Below, piece after piece: positions 38,765-49,200 of a stretch of 64,000 nt of DNA (position 1 is its first letter; each line of letters starts with the position of its first letter). The notes below the pieces were generated by a model, which saw only the letters and a program-made list of their open reading frames with translations, was not told the origin of the DNA and did not search any database. Source of the DNA: a virus; IMG/VR virus record IMGVR_UViG_3300047496_000430, positions 1 through 64,000 of that record. One strand, 5' to 3'. The translations under genes were made by a program, and so were the position numbers.

Positions 38765-40759
38765 TCAGCTCTGCTGGAAGGCGAGGACCTTCAAGCCCTC
38801 GACGGTCTGCTCCACAGAGCGGATGGCCTTCTCGAGCGCCGACGTCGGAATCTCCCGAAGTCCCAGGCGCGCGGCGAGCAAGAGCTCGCACATCTTTGAC
38901 TGCGCCTCATCAATGACCGGCAAGTAGCTGATGAAGACGCCGAGGTTCTCGGGGTTGATGAAGCCCAGGCTGAGTACGGTGTCGACGGCGACCGGGTCCG
39001 GGATGACAGCCGCCTCCTTCACGAGGTTCTGGCGGAAGTTCGGGACCGTCGCGAGGAACGCGGCAGCAGACGTCTTCATCTCGTCCCCGAGCTCCGCAGC
39101 AGTCTTCAGCTCGCGCGCGACGCGCACCTCGACTGGGCGGCTCCAGGCGGCAGCCTCGCCGACCTTCTTCAGCGCGTAGTCGGAGTTGACACCGAGACCG
39201 GCCAGCAAGAACAACGTGTCATCGAGCGACAAGAACTGGCGCTCGTCACTGCCGAGCTTTTCCACTGGGTAGCCACTGACGGCGAACGAGTTCTCACCGC
39301 CGTAGCGCAAGAAGACCTTCGGTGTCGCGTGCCCCTGCTTCTGGAAAGCGGCCGGGTCGCCGACGAGCTCAACGTCGGCAGCGTTCCCGAGCGGCATCCA
39401 CGAGAACGTGTCGGGGATGAGCACAGCGCCGTCTTCGCCTTGCGCGATGGTCGCGAGGTTCGGCTGCACCTTCACGAGCACCTGACGCCCGTCGTAGGTC
39501 TCTCCAACCAGCGAGACCCCTTCGCCTCCCGGCATCTGGAGCGTCGTCTTGATGGTCATCGGGATGGTGGCTTGCGCTTTCCCGTTGAGCACTTGGTAGA
39601 AGACGCCTTCACCGCGTGGATGGCTGGTGAAAAGGCTCGCGCCCTCCGACACCAAGAGGCCTGCGATTTCACCCTGCACGGCTTTCTGGCTGCCGTTGGT
39701 GAAGAGGAAGATGGGCAGTGACGTCCCGTCGAGGTCAAGCAGGTTCGGGAAGACGTACCCGATGAGCTCTTTCCCCTCGTGGTCTTGCACACGATAGATG
39801 CCGAAGTCTGTGATGAGCTCCGGCTGCTCCTCCACCTCTTCCGGTGCGGGCGCTTCGCCCGTGGCGAGCGTCGTTGAGCCGTGGACATCTGCTGCAAGGA
39901 CGACCTTCGCGCCCAGCTTGTGCATCGCCTCTGCGCGCGAGAGGTGCTTCACCTCGGGAGCCCAGAAGTGGTGCGTCGCGACCTTGAGCGTGTACCCCTC
40001 GGAGGCGCGTACCAGCTGCATCACTGAAGGGATAACCGCGCTGACCAGGGCGCTGCCGAGCTTCGAAACGGGCCGAGGCACGTACTCCGCGAGCTTCGCG
40101 AGCGCGCTCGACGTTGCATGGCCGTTGCTGACGTACATTGCCTGCAGGCCACGGTCGCCATCGAGCTGCGACAAGAACGAGGCGTGGTCCGACGCGTTGA
40201 TGGTTGGCATGATGGCCGAGAGCACCGAACCCTCCTTGCCCATGCCGACACTCATCGTCGCGCCACCGCCACCGAAGCCGTAGTTCTGCCGGTACGGCGG
40301 ATAGAGCTGCCCAATCATCGACTGGTCACCAGGACCGCGGCCCGTGATGTCGAAGACCTGCGGGCGGAAGATGGCCTGACGAAGACGCGTCTCCGTGAGC
40401 GGGAGCATCTTCGAGTCGTCGGTGACGAGAATGTCGAGCGGCTGGAGCTTTCGGTCTTTGACGACGATGGGGATGCGTGCGTGCTGGATGCCGGCGGCAG
40501 CGAGCGCATCCGGCGGGGCACCGTGCTGAATCTCGGTCTTGTTCGAGACTTCGATGTGGCCGAACGCGAAGCCGCGCTCACCATCCACACGGTCCATGAC
40601 GACGTCGGGCTCGAAGTCCGCGATGTACGGAATCTGCTTGAAGAGCTCTTGCATGATTTCGTTGGGCCACGCGTTGGGGTCCTCCGGCAGGACGACCTCC
40701 GCAGCGACCTTTTCGAAGTTCACGGAGGGCTCGAAGAAGAGACCGTCATTCGTCGTCAT
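38765..40759 (-). CDS. Large virion structural protein (664 aa)
   Basis: Starts MTTNDGLFFEPSVNFEKVAA. Long mixed alpha/beta sequence with many beta strands in the centre (ELITDFGIYRVQDHEGKELI; LDGTSLPIFLFTNGSQKAVQ) and a helical C-terminus holding RELKTAAELGDEM. A Gly-rich loop (NYGFGGGGATMSVGMG) lies near residue 165. Large single proteins of this make-up are common virion components in jumbo phages. No specific family recognised. Confidence 0.7.
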   Translation of the reverse strand: MTTNDGLFFEPSVNFEKVAAEVVLPEDPNAWPNEIMQELFKQIPYIADFEPDVVMDRVDGERGFAFGHIEVSNKTEIQHGAPPDALAAAGIQHARIPIVVKDRKLQPLDILVTDDSKMLPLTETRLRQAIFRPQVFDITGRGPGDQSMIGQLYPPYRQNYGFGGGGATMSVGMGKEGSVLSAIMPTINASDHASFLSQLDGDRGLQAMYVSNGHATSSALAKLAEYVPRPVSKLGSALVSAVIPSVMQLVRASEGYTLKVATHHFWAPEVKHLSRAEAMHKLGAKVVLAADVHGSTTLATGEAPAPEEVEEQPELITDFGIYRVQDHEGKELIGYVFPNLLDLDGTSLPIFLFTNGSQKAVQGEIAGLLVSEGASLFTSHPRGEGVFYQVLNGKAQATIPMTIKTTLQMPGGEGVSLVGETYDGRQVLVKVQPNLATIAQGEDGAVLIPDTFSWMPLGNAADVELVGDPAAFQKQGHATPKVFLRYGGENSFAVSGYPVEKLGSDERQFLSLDDTLFLLAGLGVNSDYALKKVGEAAAWSRPVEVRVARELKTAAELGDEMKTSAAAFLATVPNFRQNLVKEAAVIPDPVAVDTVLSLGFINPENLGVFISYLPVIDEAQSKMCELLLAARLGLREIPTSALEKAIRSVEQTVEGLKVLAFQQS

Positions 40760-40774
40760 GTGTTTCTCCAGCTC

Positions 40775-41419
40775 CTAGACGGTCTTCATGATACTCGCGA
40801 GCGCCGCAGCAGCGGAAGGACTGCTCGTGAGAAGCAACACACCATACACCGTGTCTCCGGGGTGGATACCGCCCACGCCCGCCGAGCACAACGCGTTGAT
40901 TTGGCTGCCTGCGGACGCAAGCGTGTCCACTCCCGTATAGCCGATGGTGATGAGAACCGTACCCCCAACGCCTAGATTTCCAGAGAGGCCCCCGAAGAAC
41001 GACACAGCCTCGAGCTTCTTCGCGAGGGCCTGGTCGAGAAGGTTCTTCAGCGTAGCGAGCTTCGAGGCCAACAGTCCTGCGAGCGCGTTGGCTCCTCCAA
41101 TCTTGGCCGACAGGGAAGCAGAGACCGGCGGAAGACCGAAAGCCAGTGTCGAGGCGATGCCTGCCTGCACCCGCGCGATGCTCAAGAGCTGCTGCTTGAG
41201 CGCAGTGATGGGATTCGTCAGATTGAGACCAAGGGACACGCTCGCCTGCTTCGCCGCAGCGAGCTGGTTGGCGAGGTCCTGCACCAGTGACCCAAGACCC
41301 GTAGGCCCTGTTAGCATCTGGTCGACCAGTCCCACGAGAGGAGAAGCCACAGCCACGGACCCATTGGCCGCAACATGAATAGTTCCCAGAGGGAAGGAGC
41401 CTAGAACGGTGACGCTCAC
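40775..41419 (-). CDS. Hypothetical virion protein, hydrophobic (214 aa)
   Basis: Rich in Ala, Leu, Ser and Gly with few charges: a beta-like N-terminus (VTVLGSFPLGTIHVAANGSV), a helical centre (VQDLANQLAAAKQASVSLGL; ALAGLLASKLATLKNLLDQA) and a Gly-rich C-terminal part (GGLSGNLGVGGTVLITIGYT). Its ATG overlaps the stop of the spike-like gene by four bases, so both may act in the baseplate. Unproved. Confidence 0.65.
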   Translation of the reverse strand: MSVTVLGSFPLGTIHVAANGSVAVASPLVGLVDQMLTGPTGLGSLVQDLANQLAAAKQASVSLGLNLTNPITALKQQLLSIARVQAGIASTLAFGLPPVSASLSAKIGGANALAGLLASKLATLKNLLDQALAKKLEAVSFFGGLSGNLGVGGTVLITIGYTGVDTLASAGSQINALCSAGVGGIHPGDTVYGVLLLTSSPSAAAALASIMKTV

Positions 41420-42645
41420 CCAAGCACCTCTTCATTCCCCGTCTCGATGGACCCTACCAACGATGCCACTGTTGTCAGTGTGCAGGGCAGTGGCACGCCC
41501 GAGACTGGCGTACTGCTGAACTGAATGATGATGGGCGCAGAGATGAGGTCCATCGCAATGAGGTCTCCCTTCCGTGCGACGGGCAGTTGGCCGGCACCGA
41601 GACGGATGATTTGTCCCTTGATGTTGACGAAGGTATTGCCGTCGATGTCGAGACCGTTCTGCGCAGTCAGCTGTCCTGCACCCGCTGCTTCGATAGAGAA
41701 GTCGGAGCCGAGCTTGAGGGTCAACGCACCAGTCACCTTACCGACGAAGTTGCCCTCGCAACGTAGGAAGGTATTGCCCGAGCGGTCGAAGATGAAGCGG
41801 AAGACCGAATTCTTCGGCGTCGCAGAGGAAGCGGCATCTCCGCTCTCTGCGATGAAGCCTTGCGGTGAGACTGCTACTTCGAAAATGATGGGGTTGTCGT
41901 CCCCGCCTGTGATGCCTGCCTGCGACTGTAGGGCGCCACCATCGGGTTCTGCCATCGGGTTGAAAATGCGCCCCTGCGCAATGCGAACATCGGCGTATTT
42001 GTCATTCGCGAAGACACGGAAGGTCTCGAGGTGCTGCGCTGGGTACTTCGTGAGAGAAGGGCCGTCCTGCAACCCCCAGGTCTCCGCGCCGCCGGCGTTG
42101 TAGTGCGAATAGTTCTCGCTGATGTCGATGACCTGGTTGCGCAACGGGATGTAGATACGCTGTGCGAGTTCCGTTGCTCCCAGAGATAGGACGCCGCCGC
42201 GGTGGAGGATGACGAAGTTCCCGTCGCGCGTCCGAAACCAGATGTCGCCTGGATTGATGGGTGGCCTGCCTCCCGCGAAGGTCGCGTCGGTGGGCGTCTT
42301 CGGCGGCGTGCCGTGCGTCGTAGTTCCCAGGGGCGCGTCAGCAGAGGAGTCCGAGACTTTCTCGAACGCCATCAGAAACGCGAGCACGAACGGCGCGGAG
42401 CTATCGGAGGGGATGCAAACCATCACCGTCGCACCGACCTCCGGCATCACGTAGATGCCCTCACCGTTAGAGTGGTGGAGGTACGGCGAGCCCACCTGGA
42501 TGTTGAAGTACTTCTTGCGGTCGTACTGCGCGATGACGTCCACGGTCCACTTCACCGTATTCGTGTTCACCACGCTACCCTGCACGATGTGGGCGGCCGT
42601 CAAGCCCTCCCTGTGCGTGAACGATGTTCGGAAGCGGGGAGGCAT
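41416..42645 (-). CDS. Baseplate spike-like protein with OB-fold N-terminus (409 aa)
   Basis: Start chosen at ATG 42645 (MPPRFRTSFTHREGLTAAHI). The first 120 residues (GSVVNTNTVKWTVDVIAQYD; GIYVMPEVGATVMVCIPSDS) match the pattern of gp5/VgrG/gpV-type OB domains that start central spikes. The later part is beta-rich with a repeated-strand region (LTLKLGSDFSIEAAGAGQLT; NGLDIDGNTFVNIKGQIIRL), as in spike beta-helices. It would sit at the centre of the baseplate and pierce the host envelope. No lysozyme domain is visible. Confidence 0.7.
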   Translation of the reverse strand: MPPRFRTSFTHREGLTAAHIVQGSVVNTNTVKWTVDVIAQYDRKKYFNIQVGSPYLHHSNGEGIYVMPEVGATVMVCIPSDSSAPFVLAFLMAFEKVSDSSADAPLGTTTHGTPPKTPTDATFAGGRPPINPGDIWFRTRDGNFVILHRGGVLSLGATELAQRIYIPLRNQVIDISENYSHYNAGGAETWGLQDGPSLTKYPAQHLETFRVFANDKYADVRIAQGRIFNPMAEPDGGALQSQAGITGGDDNPIIFEVAVSPQGFIAESGDAASSATPKNSVFRFIFDRSGNTFLRCEGNFVGKVTGALTLKLGSDFSIEAAGAGQLTAQNGLDIDGNTFVNIKGQIIRLGAGQLPVARKGDLIAMDLISAPIIIQFSSTPVSGVPLPCTLTTVASLVGSIETGNEEVLG

Positions 42646-42646
42646 C

Positions 42647-43222
42647 TCAGTGAATCTTCCGATAGGCCGCGACCCGGCAACACCAGTCGATGAAGACGTC
42701 TTGCGCCATCGCATGCTTCATGAAGTTCACTGCGGGGTGCACCCACTGGACATTGCCCGGGATGTAACCCTTCTCGCTGTCAATGCGGTCAAGAGAAGCT
42801 ACTGTTTCTCCCTCTGCGAGCGTCTTCTTCGTCATGCCGAGTGGTGCTCCGGTTAGAGCGCATCGGCGTCCTTGTTGTTCAAAAATAGACCACAGTGTCG
42901 CGGCCGTTACTGAGAATACAAATCCTCGGTGACGCGCCTGCGTACGAAGACACCCGTAACGATGCCCACTCAGGTGGCCCGCCGACGCGTACTTCGACCG
43001 GTACGTCCGTGTCTGCATTCGCGCGCAACCGCAAGACTGCGGTCCCTGTTCTACGCGTCTTGGCCTACGCCCTATAGTTGATGCGCGCTTGACTAGCTCC
43101 TTGCCGCACACGCAACGCACACGCCACATAACGTCACCGCGCGCGGCAACTTCACCCGTGGGGGCTAGCACCGTCAACAAGCCGATGACTTTTCCGGCCA
43201 AGTCCTTTCGGATGTTCGGCAT
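42647..43222 (-). CDS. HNH homing endonuclease (191 aa)
   Basis: N-terminal region (DLAGKVIGLLTVLAPTGE, RVRCVCGKELVKRAS, CGCAR) is a Cys-rich DNA-binding part seen in phage HNH enzymes. The catalytic part has CALTGAPLG, SLDRIDSEKGYIPGNVQWV and HPAVNFMKH, the D-R-I-D...GY...N-V-Q-W...N-x2-K layout of HNH homing enzymes. Start ATG 43222 overlaps the RNA polymerase stop as TGATG, so translation is likely coupled. It is a free-standing mobile gene; no intron is seen in the polymerase gene. Confidence 0.85.
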   Translation of the reverse strand: MPNIRKDLAGKVIGLLTVLAPTGEVAARGDVMWRVRCVCGKELVKRASTIGRRPRRVEQGPQSCGCARMQTRTYRSKYASAGHLSGHRYGCLRTQARHRGFVFSVTAATLWSIFEQQGRRCALTGAPLGMTKKTLAEGETVASLDRIDSEKGYIPGNVQWVHPAVNFMKHAMAQDVFIDWCCRVAAYRKIH

Positions 43223-46200
43223 CAATAGAAGTGCTCCGGCACATCCTTGAGGTGCCCGTAACCGGGTTTGCTGGCGTCCCTCTTCGTCAGACCTAGCTCG
43301 CTGCCGAAAGCCATGCCCGGGACAGGGTGCGTCCCGTGGATGTGCGACACGCCGCGCGTTGCCGCCGCCTCCATCAACGTCTCGCGAAGATGCCGGTGCT
43401 GCAACTTCGCCATCCAGTCTTCTTGCATCTCGAGAGGTAGAACTTCAATGCCTTTCAGCGTCGGCTTGTGTTCGATGGGCTTTTTGCTGGCTGCTATGAG
43501 CTCGGCGTTGAGCTTGTAGACCGTCGTCGTCGGGCGATACTCCCCACGAAGAACAGTCGGGTGGTCTCCAGAGTCCGTGACCTCGGTGAGATTCCCCATC
43601 ACGCGCACGATGGTCTCGATGGCGCGGCGCTTGATGCCCTCCTTCGCGTAGAGACCGTGAATCTCGTCGACGAGGTGTCCCTGCACACGCTCCATCGAAT
43701 TCGTCGCCTTGAAGAGCTGGCGCGGGTTCACGACGGTGCGGTTCGGGTCGGAGAGATGCTGACCTGCCTCGACCTGCATGCCGACGACGGGCGGCTGCCA
43801 GGGCATGTAGCCGCTGATGCCCCGCGAGTTGGGCAGCGCCGCGTGCAACGGCATCCCGCGCGCGTCGTTGCTGACGTGGTGACGCTTGCCGCCGACAAAG
43901 ATGTCCACACCTGTCGCGGTCGGTTGAATCTTCTCGACCTTGCCGCTGACCATCGACAGCGTCGCCTCGTTCGGTACGTGCTCCGGCAGCATCAGCAAGT
44001 TCGAGAAGTGCTTGAAGGCGTTGACGACCTTCGAGCCGCTCGCCTCACGCACGCCACCCGTGTGGAAGGCCTTCAAGGTCAGCTGCACTGCGCGCTCACC
44101 AACCGTGTGCGCCGAGAGAACGCCGATGTTGGTCCCGAGCGGATGCAGGTCTCCCGAAGAAGAAACTCCACTGCACTTCTGGCAGATGCCCTGCTCCTCC
44201 TCACACTTCAGCGGCGAACGAACGACGAGCCTGGCGTCCTTCTTGACCGACCGAATCTTACCCACGATGTCCGGTGTGAGCAGCGTGCCCGCCGGTACGT
44301 GCAGACCATCCTGGTCGAAGTCCTTCTGCAGGTAGCGGTCGTGAATGTCCCGCTCCTGCACCGACAGAGCAACGCCCTTATTGGTGCCACAATCGTGCTT
44401 AGTGATGAGCACGTTCATCATGTTCTGCATCAACAGCTTCGACATAACGCCGGGTTTCTCGACACCCTGGACCTTGAGGACTGCGCCCCGCCGCGCACCG
44501 TGCATCTGCGTCCAATAGCTGCCGAGGTCCAGACCCTCAGAGTAGCTCTTGGTGACCGGTGTCGGGATGTCCTGGTCAGCGGAGTCCTGGTAAATCATCG
44601 GGGCCAAGACCATCTGCTTGTACTGCTCCCAGCCCGGCTTCACGCCCGCGCTGTACATCGTGAAGAGATTCGAAGGGTCCTTCTTCATCTTCTCTTCGTG
44701 CAGCGTCTTCATCGTGTTGCCGGCTGTCTTGTAGACGTTGATGGCCTGGCGGTCCTTGTCAGCCTGCGGAATCTTTGTGCTCGCGTAGATGCTCGCGGCT
44801 TCGGCGTGCGCCGCCTTCAAGACCTTGTCGCGCGTCTCATAGTCTGGGGTGAAATCCTTGAGCGACAGCGTGTGCACCCCCGTGGGGACGAAGATGTTCT
44901 TGCTCGGGTCGTGCACGGCAACGTGCGTGTTTTCGAACTTCTGGAACGCGAAGGCATGGCCAGCGGCTGTGGGCAGCGGCAGGCGTACCGAGCCAGAGGC
45001 CGCGCCGTTGCCGATGTCCTTTAGCTTGTTCACGACGTCGCCGTAGAGCTCGTGATGGTTCTTCGCGAGCGTCGTCAGCATCGCGTCAAGCCCCTTGCCG
45101 TCGACCTTCGTGTTGAAGTCATGGAGATAGGTGTCCTGCATCTCCTTCGGCAGCGCAGCCGCGAGCATCACGCGCCCCGGCGTGGTTTTCTTCCCATCCA
45201 GCTCGACGACATCAGTCGACAGCAGATGACCCTTCTGGACGGCCTCGACAACCTGCGCCGGGTTCTTGAAGGTCTTCCCCGTCTCCTTGCCGACGAGCCC
45301 GAGCTTGTAGAGGCCGAGTGCCGACTCGAGCGTCGGCTGGTACATCACGCGCCCCGTCGCCTCGCTGAAGAGGTTGTTCGATGGGAACATCTTGTGGGCC
45401 TCCGCAACGGCCTCACGCGTGATGGGGACATAGGCGCTCATCGAGTCACCGTCGAAGTCGGCGGTGAATCCCCCAGTCACGAGCGGGTGAATCTGCACCG
45501 CGCTACCTTCGACACGACGCGCACGGAAGCCTTGCACCGAGTACTTGTGAAGCGCAGGGTCGCGCTTGAGTAGCACGGGGCGCTCCTCCATCACCCGGTC
45601 GAGCGCACGCCAGACCGAGGGCGTCGGCTTGGCAAGCAGCGCTGGTGCCTGCAGCTCCGTCTGGATGGCGCCCATCTCGCGCAGCTTCCGAATGACAAAG
45701 GGTCGATAGAGGCTGAGCGCTGCGTGACTCGGGAGTCCGACTTCATCGAGACCGAGCGCGGGCTCCGGCACGATGGTCGAGCGCATCGTCAAGTCCTGTC
45801 GCCGGTTGATGAGCACGCGCTGGAAGTAGCCACGCTTCGGCTGGCTTCCGCTGATTTGGTGCAGGATGCCCTTGAGTTTCTGCCCCTCGTACGGGATGCC
45901 GACGCCCATCAGCGCCTTCACGCCGTCGTAGAGACTCTCGCGAAGCTCTTGCTTGTGCGCGTCGTCAAGGTTCTGCGCGATGACCGGGTCCTTCAGCTTA
46001 TCGTTCACCTTCGCGAAGTCCGAGTAGAGCTTCGTGAGTCCCTCGAACTGAAGGTTGCCGTCGGGCAGCCGCGAGACCGCACGCAGCACGGGCGGCATCA
46101 CCGGCAGATTGTGCAGCACGTATGCGTCCGCCGGCTTGAGGTTCGCAGTGTCGAGCGCACGCAAGTACTTCACACGCTTCAAGACACTGTCGACCTTGTG

Positions 46201-49200
46201 CTCACCACGCACCGTTCGCAGTTCTTCTTCGGCCTTCCGCAGGTCCTTCTTCACGTCGATGCGCTCAAGAAGCAGCTTGATGCCAGCACCGCCGGTGATG
46301 CCTGCATGCGTGTCCGTGAGATGCCCGTTGGGCGTGATGCCGCGTGTTCCTGCGATGACGGCGTCGTAGTCCTTCTGCGAGAGCCCGGTGAGGTGTCGAA
46401 TCGGGGCTTCGAAGACAGGGTTGGGGAGCGGCTCGGCCAGCGAGATGCGCGTCCACTGTCGACCCCCGTGACCGCCCGTGAGCTTCTCGTCGAAGAGGCC
46501 ACCCGTGATGGGCTTCGGGTCGCCGTTCCCGTCGACCTTGTTGCGATGCACCAGCTCTGCAGGCTTCGGCAGCTCCTTCGGCGCGAGCGTTCGAATCTGG
46601 TCATCCGTCAACGGCGTGAGGATGAAGTCATGTCCCTTCTTCTCGAGGTTCACACCTGCACCACGCAGGAGGTCTTCGAATTTCTGGAACGCGAAGGTCG
46701 GCTTCGGCGTAGGCAGCGCGCCACCAGTCGCAATGGCTGCCCAAATGCGTCGATGGTCACTGGGCCACTGCTTCGAGGGGCTCGTGTTCGGGTCCGGCCC
46801 TTCAGACTTGTACGACTGCATCTCACGGATGTTCGCCTTCGCGCCGTGCGCGAGGAGCGCGTAGAGCCCGAGGGTTCCCATCGCCTGACCGCCGGTGTGC
46901 CCACCGCTCGCCGGTTGCAGGTTCGAGTCGTAGGTCTCGTGCTCTCCTGACCCAGGAAGCGGGTCCATGCCGCTGCGCACTGAGAGCTTCTTGTCGACCT
47001 GGTGCACGAGCTTGAGCATGTGCATCGGACCCACAAGCGCGTGTCCGAGACTTTGCTTGGTGACCGGGTCGATGAGCTCCTCGGTGTCGGAGAGCCCGTG
47101 CGTCTTCAAGTCACTCTTCACCCGCGCGAGGAAGTCGACGCCCGGCTCAAAGTTCTCGACGAGGTAGGTCTTGCCCGTCTTCTTGGCGACCTTGCCGGCG
47201 GCCGTCTCGAGCACCTGGCTCACGTTCATGCGCCCAGGAACGCCGCTGGGGTTCAGGGCCACTTCGATGTGCTCGCCGTTGGGCGTGTGCGGCATCTCTG
47301 CGTCAGGGAGGATGCGCGTGACGATGCCCTTGTTGCCGGCGCGTCCGGTGAGCTTGTCGCCGACCTGCATCGGCTCCGTGGTCTTCACGTGCACTGAAAC
47401 ACCGTCCGGCCCACGGTGCACACTCACTACCTCGCCCGAGGCGTCCGCGTCCCAGCGCAAACTCTTGTCGGTGTGCGCACCGCTCATGCTGCGCCGAATC
47501 GCGCTGAGGCCAGTACGGTCCTTCAGACGGAACGGCTTCATGGCCGCAACAAGCGGGTCGCCGGGACTGACTCGGCTACCGACGCGCACGATGCCGTCGT
47601 CGTCGAGCTTTGCGAGCTGGTCCTTCTTGAAGACGTTGTGATGCTCGCGCATGAACGCGGCTTTGTTGAGCTTCGTCTCCCCGTCGACCGCGAGCGTGTG
47701 CTTGTGGAGGTGCTCGCTCGAGAGCTTATCCGCCGCAGACTGGCTGATGACGATGCCGTCCTCGAAGTTGTAGCCACGAAAGGGGATGAACGCGACGCGG
47801 AGGTTCGTACCGAGAGCGAGTGTGCCGTTCTTCGAGAAGTTCGTGTCCGCGACCGACTTGCCCTCCTTCACTTCGTCCCCGACCTTCACCGTCGGCGTCG
47901 AGTGCAGCATCCCCTTGGCATCGTTCAACGGGTAGTGCTGGTAGAGCTGGACCTCGTGCTTCTGTCCGCTCTTGTCCGTGATGACGATGGCGTCCTTCTT
48001 CACCGACGTCACGTGCCCATCGACCGGCGCGACGTGCGACGCGAAGTCCCCGACGACCTGCTCGAAGGTGACCGGCCCCGGGACACCCGTAGAGACCTGC
48101 ACCAGCGGCGGCTCACGATGCACCAACGAGATGGCCTGCTCCATCTGCCGGCTGGCCATCGAGGCACGACCGCCGCTGGTGTTCCCCATGAAGGGGATGA
48201 GGTTGGCCGTGATGTTGAAGAGCTGCGCCGGCAATCGCATCACGTAGTGCGCATCTTCGAACTTGCCGTTCTCGATGGCGTTGTTCTTCACGCTCATCTT
48301 CACGGTGTCGGAGATGGGCTTGGGCCGCCCGTTCTCCCAGCGCACCTGGTCGGGGAGCACGACGTTCGCATCTAGGAACGTGGCTGCGTTCACGTGCTCC
48401 ATCTCGTGAGTGCGCGTGTTGTAGAGCTGGATGCGCGCCTCGTTGCCGACCTTCTTCAGACCGACGGGCAGGCGGAGCGTGACGCCTGTCTTCGCACCCT
48501 CGGGGGTGTTGATGGGGTCGAGGAAGCCGAGATGGCTCGGGTTCACGAACTTCGCCTCGTCGACGATGCCGCGCTCGCTACGGATGCCGCCCGGTCCCAT
48601 GATGGTCGTCTGCATTGCAGAGCCGAGCATCTCGAGAGGGTTGATTTGCGACGGCGTGGACGAGGCTTCGTTCTCCTTGAAGGTGTCGCGGACCGGGCGG
48701 TCGAAGAGGTCCATCTTGATGATGTCGCGCACCTCCTTCGCCGTGTTGATTTTCCTCTCAATGCGCTTGCGAATCCCAGGACCTGCACCGCGCAACTTGT
48801 CGTAGGCGAAGTCTCCGGCCGAGCGCAGGTCCTTGAAGACGAGGCTGTCACGGTCATCTTCTGGATGGCCGGCCTGGACCTTGAGCATCTTCTCCGTCGC
48901 GAGCCGAATGGCTTCCGACGTCACATGCGTGAGCGGCTTTCCGAGTGTAACGCTGGTGGAGTCAGGTCGGAGCTTTGAGCGCTCCATTGCCTGGTAGAAG
49001 TGAGCCGCTGCCTCCTCGTGCGACGACGGCGCCGTTCCTTTGCTAGTACGGTAGAACGCCTCGAGCGCGGCGCCGACATTGCGCGCGTTCTTGTTGGCAG
49101 TGAGGATTTCTTTCCCCCACGCCTTCTCGAGCTCTTCGTCCGTCGCGCCGAGCGTCTTCAGCAACGGGTACAACGGCGGGTGCGCCTTGTTGTAGTCCAT

